The position numbers and the translations under genes are program-made. A model generated the notes under the pieces. It was not told the origin of the DNA. It worked only from the letters and a program-made list of their open reading frames with translations, and did not search any database. 64,000 nt of DNA from Agelas oroides (taxonomy: Eukaryota > Porifera > Demospongiae > Agelasida > Agelasidae), in the NCBI GenBank assembly GCA_949130485.1, contig OX422185.1, positions 339,501 to 403,500 of the forward strand. Direction: 5' to 3'. This document shows positions 12,028 through 24,333 of the stretch, one piece after another (position 1 is the stretch's first letter; every line of letters begins with the position of its first letter).

Positions 12028-15000
12028 CACAGAAAAAAAAAAGTGTGCTAATCTGACACATAAAGTGTGTCAAAAGTGATGTCTCCAGTTTTGACACACC
12101 TACACGCATGTCAAATTGTTAGGTGTGTCAAAACTACACATGTGCTAACTGGACAGTGTGCCAAATTAGTAGTGTGCTATTCAGCAAGTGTGCTAAATAA
12201 CAAGTGTGTTATTCTACCAATGTGTCAAAATTGGTGTGCAAAATTAGCAGTGTGTCAACTGACATGCAGCTGACCCCTCACTTAGTGGGTGGAGCTTTTA
12301 CATGGAATTTCCAGTGAAACACTCTTGACTGTAAGCAAAATATAATTGTGACATACACTGAGTTGAAAACATGAATATACTAAAACAAGCAAACAATAGT
12401 TATGCTATAACTTACGTTACAGCATTTTATACAAATATGTATGTGATTGAAGTACTACATTGTATAAAAATGTGTCAATATACTCTATACATACAAAAAT
12501 GGCATTCAACTATGCATATAATATACATTTTATGTACCTATCAATCAGTTAGTTGAGTTCAATTGTTAACATCCATCTGTGAAAGAATAGCACATGCAAT
12601 AATTATTCATATACTAATCAGGTCATGCGATGGAGGAACTGCAATCATTCTATTATTCCATTATACAAGTCATGTGGGGCATCTTGGAGGACAAAACAGT
12701 AGTCATTATCATACTAGCGCATTGAACTTCCCGCCCTAGCAATGCTCCTACCAGTAGCATTCATTTCTCACAGAGGTGTGTTAAATGTCTTCACTAACCC
12801 TTTGCATAGTCTAAAGTTGAAGTTAAACGCCCGAAACAGGTCTGTAGAAATGTAATTTTTGTATAATTGCTTTCCTTCAATTGCCTTCCAACATGGCAGC
12901 ATGTGTACTGAAAATATTTCGAAAGTGTGGCAGCTATCATTTCAAATGCAATTCCTCTACTGGGGTATGTGAAGAAATCACACAGTCAGCATCTCAGAAA
13001 GGCTCATCTTGTTTGTTGTTATTCATGCATACATGGAAATCCCTGAACGTAATCACCAGGGATAAGGCTAGATGTATTAAACATTGTAACCACTCACTTG
13101 GCTATGAGCCTCTTCAAGCAGCTGGGGCCTCTGTAGTCAGTTGGTGTAGTGAGGAGAAGTAAACAGGCCTGGAAGGTATAGTGGAAGATGGTCATGATAC
13201 AAACTAGGTTTGCAAATTTAAGAGTACAAAAATGCAAACACTGGACAATTCCCAACCAGAAGAGTCATCCACTCAGCAGGTACATTTCGGAAAATACAAG
13301 GCCTTGTGTACAACTTATGTTCTCCGCACCTTATTAAGAAATGTACTATGGCTCCCCCCACCCCCAATCCAGTGCAGAACAAATTAAGGAGGAAGACCTA
13401 AATGCAAATTCAGACAACTGCAGTTGTAATAAGTATATAGTACAAGCTTACTTACCAGCAGTTTAAACCACTTGCAGGGCAGCGTGGAGATTGAACCTTG
13501 TGGCCTGGGTACTTCTGAACAATGAGGCATTAATAGCCTGGAGACAAAGGTCCTGTGTATGGATATACAAGTGATGTGAATTAATCATCTGGGGCTTTTA
13601 AATAAAAGCTTTTGTTCTCCCTATCTCATACCTTTCCTCTCTGTGCATATACAGCCTCCAGAACCTCCCTTCAGAACATGTCTTTGGGAAGGCCGCAGAC
13701 TCACTCTGTGTACCTATCACCACCACGATCTCTCAGACAAGATCAGTATAGAGGAAGACTAACTGGTCTAGCTAGTCTGGTAGTTGGTGGAAGGATGAGA
13801 AGGGAACAAGCAGGGAGGTATAAGGTAGAAAGAAAGAAATGACACATTCAACAATATTTCTTTAGCGACTTTACTACTGCAGTACAACTCTATATGCTAT
13901 ATGTTTCCTTACGCGGAAATAGCTACTTTAGCTATTTTATATGTAGTAAAAAAAAAGTACATTTATAAATTCATTGACTTTCAGCCACTTCTTACCACGG
14001 TGGTGTGAAGTCTCAGCGATGTAACCGCTCCGCACTCCTTGTCACCGAAAGACATCGCTCCCGTGGGACATCGAACATGTAAGCCCTCTCCTCCACTAAG
14101 CTCAGGTACCATTTTGTTGCTGGCGGAATTTTCACGAACGGATCATATCAAAGAAGACGAACTTGAAGTGTACGATCGAAGTGAGAAAATGCGAAATGGC
14201 GCGTGCCATGTTGCGCACGCGTACAAGGACTGAGCCACGCCCCTGTCATTATTAGCCCCACCCTGTTTGCGAGGCTGGGTCCTGTACTTCTAAGTATAAG
14301 TTTCTGTAACAAAACAGACTCTACATACATGCTACTACCTAACTGTCATGCTGGTTGTTCTCTCCAGACTAAAGCTACAGGAGTTGGAAAAGTTATTGCA
14401 TGATCATGTATGTTCATATATGTAATATGAATCAGGCCTGAAACAGCTAATACTAGACCAAACTATACAAAATGGGTATCAAACAGTTCCATTTGATGTG
14501 TACCTTCATAATCTGATGTTTGTTTTCATTTTGGTATGAGTGGTTCAAAAACAGTCTAGGTACAGTTGTGATTTTACCACTTGTACATATCGGTTAGTTG
14601 TAACTAACAATTTCAGGCCCGAAACAGACAATACTTGACCAAGCCAGACAAAATGGGTATTAAACAGTTCCATTTGGTGTGTACATTCATAATCTGATGT
14701 TTGTTTTCATTTTCGAGTAAGTGTTCTGAAAATTGTGTGGGTACGGTTGTGGTTTTACCAACGTATCGGTTACTTGTGTAACTAACAATTTCAGGCCCGA
14801 AACAGCTAATACTTGACTAAACTATACAAAATGGGTATCAAACAGTTCCATTTGATGTGTACATTCATAATCTGATGTTTGTTTTCATTTTGGTATGAGT
14901 AGTTCAAAAAGAGTCTAGGTACGGTTGTGATTTTACCACTTGTACGTATCGCTTACTTGTAACTAACAATTTCAGGCCCGAAACAGCTAATACTTGACCA

Positions 15001-18000
15001 AACTATACCAAACGGGTATCAAACAGTTCCATTTGATGTGTACATTCATAATCTGATGTTTGTTTTCATTTTGGAGTAAGTGTTCTGAAAATTGTCTGGG
15101 TGCGGTTGTGGTTTTACCACTTGTACATATCTGTTACTTGTAACTAACAATATCATCCATGAAACAGACAACACTTGACCAAACCAGACAAAATGGGTAT
15201 CAAACAGTTCCATTTGGTGTGTACATTCATAATCTGATGTTTGTTTTCATTTTGGAGTAAGTGTTCTGAAAATTGTGTGGGTACGGTTGTGGTTTTACCA
15301 ACGTATCGGTTACTTGTAACTAACAATTTCAGGCCCGAAACAGCTAATACTTGACCAAACTATACCAAACGGATATCAAACAGTTCCATTTGATATGTAC
15401 ATTCATAATCTGATGTTTGTTTTCATTTTGGAGTAAGTGTTCTGAAAATTGTCTGGGTGCGGTTGTGGTTTTACCACTTGTACATATCGGTTACTTGTAA
15501 CTAACAATATCATCCATGAAACAGACAACACTTGACCAAACCAGACAAAATGGGTATCAAACAGTTCCATTTGGTGTGTACATTCATAATCTGATGTTTG
15601 TTTTCATTTTGGAGTAAGTGTTCTGAAAATTGTGTGGGTACAGTTGTGGTTTTACCAAGGTATCGGTTACTTGTAACTAACAATTTCAGGCCCAAAACAA
15701 CTAATACTTGATCAAACTATACAAAATGGGTATCAAACAGTTCCATTTGATGTGTACATTCATAATCTGATGTTTGTTTTCATTTTGGTATGAATGGTTC
15801 AAAAAGAGTCTAGGTACGGTTGTGATTTTACCACTTATACGTATCGGTTGCTTGTAACTAACAATTTCAGGCCCGAAACAGCTAATACTTGACCAAACTA
15901 TACCAAATGGGTATCAAACAGTTCCATTTGATGTGTACATTCATAATCTGATGTTTGTTTTCATTTTGGTATGAATGGTTCAAAAAGAGTCTAGGTACGG
16001 TTGTGATTTTACCACTTATACGTATCGGTTGCTTGTAACTAACAATTACAGGCCCGAAACAGCTAATACTTGACCAAACTATACCAAATGGGTATCAAAC
16101 AGTTCCATTTGATGTGTACATTCATAATCTGATGTTTGTTTTCATTTTGGAGTAAGTGTTCTGAAAATTGTCTGGGTGCAGTTGTGGTTTTACCACTTGT
16201 ACATATCGGTTACTTGTAACTAACAATATCATCCATGAAACAGACAACACTTGACCAAACCAGACAAAATGGGTATCAAACAGTTCCATTTGGTGTGTAC
16301 ATTCATAATCTGATGTTTGTTTTCATTTTGGAGTAAGTGTTCTGAAAATTGTGTGTGTACGATTGTGGTTTTACCAACGTATCGGTTAGTTGTAACTAAC
16401 AATTTCAGGCCCGAAACAGCTAATACTTGACCAAACTATACAAAATGGGTATCAAACAGTTCCATTTGATGTGTACATTCATAATCTGATGTTTGTTTTC
16501 ATTTTGGAGTAAGTGTTCTGAAAATTGTCTGGGTGCGGTTGTGGTTTTACCACTTGTACATATCTGTTACTTGTACGTAACTAACAATATCATCCATGAA
16601 ACAGACAATACTTGACCAAACCAGACAAAATGGGTATCAAACAGTTCCATTTGGTGTGTACATTCATAATCTGATGTTTGTTTTCATTTTGGAGTAAGTG
16701 TTCTGAAAATTGTCTGGGTGCGGTTGTGGTTTAATTTACCACTTGTACATATCGGTTACTTGTAACTAACAATATCATCCATGAAACAGACAACACTTGA
16801 CCAAACTATACAAAATGGGTATCAAACAGTTCCATTTGATGTGTACATTCATAATCTGTTGTTTGTTTTCATTTTGGAGTAAGTGTTCTGAAAATTGTGT
16901 GTGTACGGTTGTGGTTTTACCAACGTATCGGTTACTTACTTGTAACTAACAATTTCAGACCCGAAACAACTAATACTTGACCAAACTATACAAAATGGGT
17001 ATCAAACAGTTCCATTTGATGTGTACATTCATAATCTGATGTTTGTTTTCATTTTGGTATGAGTGGTTCAAAAAGAGTCTAGGTACGGTTGTGATTTTAC
17101 CACTTGTACATATCGGTTACTTGTAACTAACAATTTCAGGTCCGAAACAGCTAATACTTGACCAAACTATACCAAATGGGTATCAAACAGTTCCATTTGG
17201 TGTGTACGTTCATAATCTGATGTTTGTTTTCATTTTGGAGTAAGTATTCTGAAAATTGTCTGGGTACGGTTGTGGTTTTACCAACGTATTGGTTAGTTGT
17301 AACTAACAATTTCAGGCCCGAAACAGCTAATACTTGACCAAACTATACAAAATGGGTATCAAACAGTTCCATTTGATGTGTACATTCATAATCTGATGTT
17401 TGTTTTCATTTTGGTATGAGTGGTTCAAAAAGAGTCTAGGTACGGTTGTGATTTTACCACTTGTACATATCGGTCACTTGTAACTAACAATTTCAGGCCC
17501 GAAACAGCTAATACTTGACCAAACTATACAAAATGAGTATCAAACACTTCCATTTGGTGTGTACATTCAAAATCTGATGTTTGTTTTCATTTTGGAGTAA
17601 GTGTTCTGAAAATTGTCTGGGTACGGTTGTGGTTTTACCAACGTATCGGTTAGTTGTAACTAACAATATCATCCCTGAAGCAGCTAATACTTGACCAAAC
17701 TATACAAAATGGGTATCAAACAGTTCCATTTGATGTGTACATTCATAATCTGATGTTTGTTTTCATTTTGGTATGAGTGGTTCAAAAATTGTCCAGGTGA
17801 GGTTGTGATTTTACCACTTGTACATATCGGTTACTTGTAACTAACAATTTCAGGCCCGAAACAACTAATACTTGACCAAACTATACAAAATGGGTATCAA
17901 ACAGTTCCATTTGATGTGTACATTCACAATCAATCACATATTATACCACTATTTCCATTGCATGACAAGCATCCGAGTCTGATCATATACACAAAATATC

Positions 18001-18345
18001 ACAAGTGTGTCCCATGCAGTTGTTGTGTTAGTGTGCTGATCATGATGAGAAACTAGCACACGTGGTGTGTCATACTGTTTTGGTGATGAGGAACTAGCAC
18101 ATGTAGTGTGTCATACAGTTTTGGTGATGAGGAACTAGCACATGTGGTGTGTCAAACCGAGGGTGCTAAAAAGGAAATTAGTGCTTGCATGTGCTAATAT
18201 GTTATGTAGCACAGCAGAACATGCCATTTTAGCACACTCCAGTGCTGGATTTGACCGTTTAGTGTGTTAAAGATATACAATAGCACACTCTGTGCTTATT
18301 TGGCACACCAGTTTTACCCAAATAGCACACCAGTTTTTTTCTGTG
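12028..18345. mobile_element. 6.3-kb TA-flanked non-autonomous DNA transposon
   Basis: The element starts CACAGAAAAAAA and ends TTTTTTTCTGTG, with TA on both sides (12026-12027 and 18346-18347). It splits a block that is continuous at 190-240 and 63841-63870 (GGCGGCAGTAGTTGAGTCC). Both subterminal regions are packed with variants of GTGTGCTA, GTGTGTCA or GTGTGCCA, about a dozen in 12042-12262 and inverted at 18020-18335. This is the pattern of transposase-binding subterminal repeats. The CACAG ends with a 2-bp duplication fit CACTA/EnSpm-like elements, though a Tc/mariner-type TA target cannot be excluded. No transposase frame is visible. It carries the satellite at 14433-17926; the rest (12300-14430) holds nothing I recognise. 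Confidence 0.75.
14433..17926. repeat. Satellite array, about 180-bp unit, about 19.4 copies
   Basis: The anchor phrase (CAGGCCCGAAACAG or CATCCATGAAACAG) recurs every 176-182 bp from 14433 to 17851. Two unit types interleave. One has GGTATGAGTGGTTCAAAAAG in its second half; the other has GGAGTAAGTGTTCTGAAAAT. Copies are highly similar, so the array is young or homogenised. It lies wholly inside the transposon and is not a host-flank repeat. A ~180-bp period is close to one nucleosome repeat, but nothing here shows centromere function. Confidence 0.95.
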
Positions 18346-18347
18346 TA

Positions 18348-19700
18348 GTGGAGTCCGATTCGAGCCCGCCACGTAGCGAGATCGATCCCCATTTCTACCT
18401 CCGTCAGATCTTCGAAAACAGCAACACAAAGAAATTCTCACAGTCTGACAACCACAACACATGACAAGAATGCTTTGGGCTCCAACGCCCTCGAGGTGGT
18501 CTGACCCAAGCGTGTTGCACGCGCTCGGGGTCTGGCTTCGCCGGACTACTCTCGAGGCGAGTTCTGAGGGGGTGGGGCTAGATTCCAATGTTCCTGTTGA
18601 ATGAGCGCTGATCCTTGCTCTAGTCTGGCCTGAGAGACTATCCTGCCTCTTCCTAGTATGAACCCATGCATGCAGATCCTCGGACATTGTGGCTGTCTCT
18701 GCTAAGTTCTAACATCCCCACCTACACAGTGTGTTGACTGGGAGAAACTTGACATTTTCATGATTGTACAACAGGACACAATCTTCCCATGTCATGTACG
18801 TTGATTGAAGGGGGGAGGAAGTGAGATGCCACCATTTTAATAGCGAAAGAACGTTACAATCCATAAGCTGTACACTACAATTAAGGTTGCTCAATATAGC
18901 TAGCATACAAATGGTAAAACACTAGCAGTATGCTGAATGTGTAAGGAATTTTATATCTTTCCAGGCTTCACAAATATGGAAGAACTATAGCTGTCCATCT
19001 GGAGCTCAACTGGCAGTATCCACTGAGTGAGTTTTGTTCCAAGCAAACAAGGACTGCTCTTAGTGAATCAACTTCACTTTTCACTAAGGACCACTATGGT
19101 AGACATTCACTTACCAAACCTTCCAACCTCCTCTTAGTTTCATTCCCAGCCCAAACTTTTCACATGCTATGCAGAAAAATTGTGTGTGGACACTTTCCGT
19201 AGGAAATCTGAAGCCAAGTTATAAATGTATAGTTGCACCAATCAGGTTGTTCTGTGATAGTTTGCAATTAACGCCTACAATTACTGATCTGACCTGGCCC
19301 CAGTTTTCCTGATGTAGATTCTGTTTTTCTGTGGTGCAAAACATGTGTCTGGAGTAGTGTTGTCTGTGCATGTGAGTGTGGTCTTTCTCCTGTGAACTAT
19401 GTTAGTGCACATTAAAATCTACTGGCACTGTTGCATTGTATAATGCTATTTATGTCTGCTGGTAATAAACAATGTCAATGTGCATTAAATCTACTGGTAA
19501 TGTTGTAATGTTATGGACAATATTTATTTCTGAAGAGAGTAAACACTATAGCCCTGGCTCTTTCCCCACATGCATGAAATGATAACTGAAAGGAAAGGAG
19601 AGAGCCTAAATACCACAGAGAATAAGAATTCATTTGCATGTGAGTGGATAAACTTTCCTAGATGTTGTGGCTGACAGTATCAGACTGGACATACTATGCT
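18348..19700 (-). repeat. Displaced upstream flank of gene A
   Basis: Near-identical to about 208-1560 (unit 0) and to the flank of B at 50463-52600. It is the continuation of the leader-exon flank after the insertion at 12028-18345. Minus-strand frames beginning near 18480 belong to the upstream leader frame and are not independent genes. Confidence 0.8.
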
Positions 19701-21430
19701 GCATTGCCTAGTAGGAGAGCCTGGGGAGAACCTGGGAACGAGTCTGGTCTTGGAGTATACGATGAGTGCACAGACCGTATTGAAGAATTGAAAACAAGGT
19801 AAGTTAATTTCCAGGAAAACTGACCATTGTTCAGGAGTGTAGCTACCAGAGCAATTTTAAGCACCATGTTAGCCCTTTTTGAGCCCTCCGTATCAATCTG
19901 TTCATGAAGACTGCCAGAATGGGCTCCTGTCAGAGCATGTATGGTCAATTGTGCAACTGCATGATTGGGCACAATCTGCTCATGTTCAATTCTCTCCACT
20001 TTTCCATACTGAAAAGTAAAGACTAAGTCTCAACTGTTCTCCTCCTCCGCATATAAGTGCCATTATGATTTTGACAACACCACAGCTTCATCACTGAGAT
20101 CTCACATTCATGATCAGGTATACATTAGGCAGTACTGGTACATTTCATGATACATGTAGAATGCACATACTGTACATGTAACGTGATGTGATGTGTAGTG
20201 GTTACAACTACAGTATGTGGTGAAATTGCATTAGCTGCACAGTTTTGCAATCAGAGGCTCAAAATGTGCCACCGTGAAAAGGTTACCTCTCCCTCCTTTG
20301 CTACTTTCAAGCTTCCAACCTCCTCTGGAGTAGCATTGTCTGTACAATGTGGGTGGGGCCGTAATTGTAGGTTGGACTGTGCTTTTTTTGAGCGATATGT
20401 GTAGTCTATACAAAATGTTTTGTATGTATGTTCACATGTCGTTTGTGCATGTGCCAACTGGGTTAAGTTGTCATATTGGACTACTCTGGTGTCACCCACC
20501 CGTAGTGAGCACCTCCACTCTCATGGTTATACTTTCAGGAGCTTCTTGGAAAATTCTGACTGGCATGCCAATGCTCACAAATATTTATGACGGTGTTGAT
20601 AATTCTTTGGTATTATAATGCCACAGATCACAAACAGATTTCAGATTTCAGATGAACAGGTGCAACCCACAATCTCGATCGTACAGTATTTTAAACTTCC
20701 TTTCCTCATGACTGTACAATGCCACAGGGTCACACTATTGCTACTATACTTTATGGTCGGTGTACTTGCTGATGTTCCCAGGCTTTCTGCATCCATCGTC
20801 CCTTTCACTTATCTGTAAATCTGTGTCATTATGTATATCCTGTGGTGAGAATGCCTAAGAACGTGCATTGTTGGGGTCATCAGATAAGTTCAGTGGGCTT
20901 CCATTTCGTAGATTTGTGTGTCTTCAAGGTTTTGGTGACTATGGTAGTATTTAGATATTTTCACTTCATTTCCTCCAAGTGTTGATGTATTTGGACAGCA
21001 GCTCAAAACAGACACTCCTCCTGATGGAATGTAAACCTTACTGTGGACATGGTTCTTGTTGTCTTCTCATTGCCATCTAGGGTTGCATATCCAATACCTG
21101 TCACTGTGCATTTGTGTTGTATCCACTGTGGAACTTCTGTTGAGAATACTTCGAATGCTTCTTTTACACAGCTGTTCAATGTCCTTTCTCCTATTCACCA
21201 GCTCTGTGTATGAAAATTCCTGGAGTAATCACCCCTACTTTAGTGAAATTGACGAGAATGAACCACCCCTCTTCTAGTCTTTGAGCGTTTAGCATCCATG
21301 GTGTAACTGACATCTACTAAATGACTGTAAATGTTGAAGTCTGTCCTTACCTTATTCCCAGTTGTTCATTGTGTAAGCACCAGCTAATGCTTCAAATGTT
21401 GTGCTGCATCGGCAGATGACCTACCCTGTG
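19700..21430. other. Unassigned stretch
   Basis: The first 200 bases still resemble the spacer near 1550-1640. Beyond that I recognise no gene, RNA or repeat. The frames present are short and without family features. Confidence 0.5.
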
Positions 21431-21439
21431 GTGCTCTTA

Positions 21440-22985
21440 TCTTAAACACTGTGTTTGATCTGAATCTGACCAATGGAATTGTAGAGATCAGCACTGGCTA
21501 TTGGTTACAGGGATTTAACTTGCTTGGCAATCCACTTATCTCAGATTCATTGTTCAGATACAACAGAGCAACTCAAGACTGCATTGGAGGAAACTCTTTG
21601 ATTTGTTACGGTAGTTTCCCCAACCTTGATACTCTTACAGTTCTCACAATTTACTCTTCTCAATTTCTGTTTGGTAGGCAACTTCATGTGGTGTCTTACT
21701 CTCTGGGCTCTGGAGGACTATTGTCATGAACTGCACTAATTTGTCAGTGCATACTACCAACCTTACACTGTACAACAATGAAGGATACTTTGGAGGAAAC
21801 ATGTACCTCTACTTTCTGCTCTTCACAAACATTTCTGTCACTCTGGAAAGTTCCTCTCTAACTGCCGGGAGGGGATCAAGGGGAGGAGGTGTACTTGTTA
21901 TTATAGACCAAGACGTGGCTGTCAATGACAAATACTCATGTGGTGTCCGCTCAGTTCTTAATCAGAAACATCACCAACTTCTATACTTCTCAAATGTAAC
22001 TTTCGATGGTAACAGTGCTAGAAATTCTGGAGACTTCAGATTGAAGATTGAATCACACCAGGCTATTTGTGTGCTGTTCAGTTAGTTGTGATCAAAAACA
22101 GTGTATTCATGAATAATGTACTTCCTACATCATAGTATGGTGGAGAAGCTGTACGTCTTTTTACAGTTCATTACTCAGTTCAGATCTATGCTGCACAAAC
22201 AAAGCGAAACATTCAAACAAAATTTTGGAATACAGAGTTTAAAAATCATGTAATTAGCAACTTGGATCATGAAAATTAAATCTATGTAAATGTTACATTT
22301 TCAAGCTGTACATTTTTGGACAACAAAGCTGCTGCAATTTGTGCCTTCTAGACTAATGTGATATTCAGGGGAAACAATACATTTCCAAACAACAGTGGTG
22401 GTTCTGGTGCAGTGTTAGCATTGTTCATGAACTCCTACAGGTATCTTAAACCTTCCACCAATCAACTGTTTGTTAACAATCAAGCACTGTCAGTTGGAGG
22501 TGCAGTATACACAGATCTTACACTGGAGTTACCAGGATTAACTCTTGCATGCTTCTTCCAGGTACCACACTGAAGGACAAAAAGAAGTCATCAGTACAAT
22601 TTCAGTAGAGTTTGTAAAAAATACAGCTGGAGTTGCTGGGAACTTTTTGTATGGAGGTTATATTGATGGCTTCCAAGGTTTTTATCAACTTGATATTGGT
22701 GGTATAGCAGCATTCAGGAAGATTTTTCATTACAACACATCAAATCCCTCAGAGGTATCTTCTAATCTGGTTGGTGTCTGTTTCTGCTCACTGACAAGCT
22801 CAAATAGTCTAGAACCAAACTGCCAAACAAAACGTCTCAAGTCACAGTCTATCCTGGGGAGTTGTTTCATATCTTGATAGGTCAGATGAATGGGATTGTT
22901 CCTGGAGTAGTGCACTCTTAACTCAACAATGCACATGGTGATAACACTGCATCACTCGGCCATCTCCAAAAAGAGTAAAAATGAG
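21440..22985 (+). pseudogene. Decayed beta-helix-type extracellular protein gene fragment
   Basis: Several frames read as one family broken by frameshifts: about 21440-21726, 21726-22081, 22350-22560 and 22560-22980. Repeated motifs are G-F-N-L-L-G-N-P-L-I, N-V-T-F-D-G-N-S-A and N-N-Q-A-L-S-V-G-G-A-V-Y, plus Cys pairs (V-C-F-C). These resemble Asn/Gly-rich right-handed parallel beta-helix proteins that I recall as large surface-protein families in sponges. The tail near 22850-22910 (P-G-E-L-F-H, then N-G-I-V-P-G-V-V-H-S) is in another frame again and is interrupted by a stop. No start or signal peptide is present. Family assignment is from memory. Confidence 0.55.
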
Positions 22986-23559
22986 GAGGAAAGTTTGGAG
23001 TGGCAAAACTGTGGGGACTAAGCCAATGACGACTTCTCTGCTACAGGTGACGGATAACATGGTAAGACATTCAATAGAAAGCCACATGTGTGATTTAATA
23101 TTGAAAAATTTCGTTGTGTTAACACCAACGATATATCTATATATGTATATACTGTCTCTAACAGCATGTTATATCAATCTTCCCCATGTAGAGAATAAGA
23201 GTGCAGTAGCTGTGCTCCTGTTGTTGACGAGGTACAAAACTGGAGTCTGCTTCAGTTCTTGGAGGTGAGGTTTACATTGAGTAAACGCCCCCTCCCCACT
23301 TTACACTAAAATGTAGTGTAGAAAAGGGGGAGAGAGGATTATTGCAAACGTATTGATTTACTTACTAGGCCCAGTGAAAACATGAGTGAATGGTGTGGTC
23401 AATTAAGGGAAATCCATGGGCATAGTTAGCAGTGATGCAGAGAAGGCAGTTGTGTTCTCACTTTTATTGTGAAGTGACATGCATGCATTTGGTCCTTCAT
23501 GGTCCTGCATGTTTAAAAGACAATTACAAATACATGTAAATATTATAAATGCATGCATG

Positions 23560-23830
23560 CATGGTTACAATCACTACGTATGATCTTCGAACGAATGACA
23601 GCCGCATGAAGGACAGCTGCACGAAGAGACGGTGCTTTCGAGGAGCTTCTCTCGACCTTTTTGGATAAGGCCAGCCATCTGACTGCATTCAGTCCCCATC
23701 TCTCGGTCACCCCAGCGCAGCTGATGAGGCCTGGTATTGGCCGAAACGTGTCCTGCACAGTGGGTGACTTTGTATAACATCTAGGCCTATTTTTAAGGGA
23801 GATGAGGTTGGTTGATTGTTCATGCACTTA
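23560..23830. mobile_element. Penelope-like retroelement remnant
   Basis: The block surrounds the hammerhead ribozyme at 23706-23768. Penelope-like elements are known to carry such ribozymes in their terminal repeats. Degenerate frames are open on both strands, but no reverse transcriptase or GIY-YIG domain is visible nearby. A small non-autonomous retrozyme-like element is the alternative. Confidence 0.45.
23706..23768 (+). ncRNA. Type I hammerhead ribozyme
   Basis: All core parts are present. Stem I outer helix is GTCACCC (23706-23712) with GGGTGAC (23762-23768), 7 bp. An internal loop follows, then GCAG (23717-23720) with CTGC (23753-23756). The core CTGATGA is at 23721-23727. Stem II is GGCC/GGCC (23728-23731 with 23739-23742) closed by a 7-nt loop. 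GAAA is at 23743-23746. A minimal 2-bp stem III leads to the GTC cleavage triplet (23750-23752), with predicted self-cleavage after 23752. The very short stem III is typical of Penelope-like and retrozyme hammerheads. No core base is mutated. Confidence 0.88.
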
Positions 23831-24333
23831 CATTAGCATACATAAAGGAAATCACTATGCTACACAATCTTTCTCTCAATGTAGGATGAGGATGATCCGA
23901 ATTTTGCTGTCAGAGAAAGCAAGTCAAACTTTGAATTCCATAATGTTATAGTGTGTTGTGTGCTTGGACAAACTGAACTGCTTATTTTATCCCATGTTAG
24001 GTTATTGAATTTGTGCAACTTGTCTATGGACTGCTATTCATCCAATTTTTTGGCCTAATTGAGGTAAGAACAACCTTGAATCACAAATCTCCGAGTCATG
24101 TGGACGGATGGATGGGTAATGTATAAGTGTACACAAGATTCACAAAAAGTTTGTACCAAACTGCTTTCTCTACCTTATAATGCCAATTAATTGTACTTGT
24201 TTGTTTTTGATCTATACATTCAATGTTTGAACTTTGAACTCTTTGTGCTAGAGGAATTATAAATCCTCCAGTGCTAAATTTATCCAAAAACTGGTGTACT
24301 CCTATGCAATTACGCCTGTGAATTGAATTTCAC

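Noticed and set aside
11673-12030. Possibility that the 2A blocks are ends of a non-LTR retrotransposon
   Set aside because: No reverse transcriptase or endonuclease frame is linked to any copy. Each copy lies 3-4 kb upstream of a Death exon with matching splice phase, which fits a host gene exon much better.
14433-17926. CRISPR array or centromere
   Set aside because: Units are contiguous ~180-bp tandem repeats with no spacers, in an animal genome. The array is enclosed in a transposon, and there is no evidence for centromere function.
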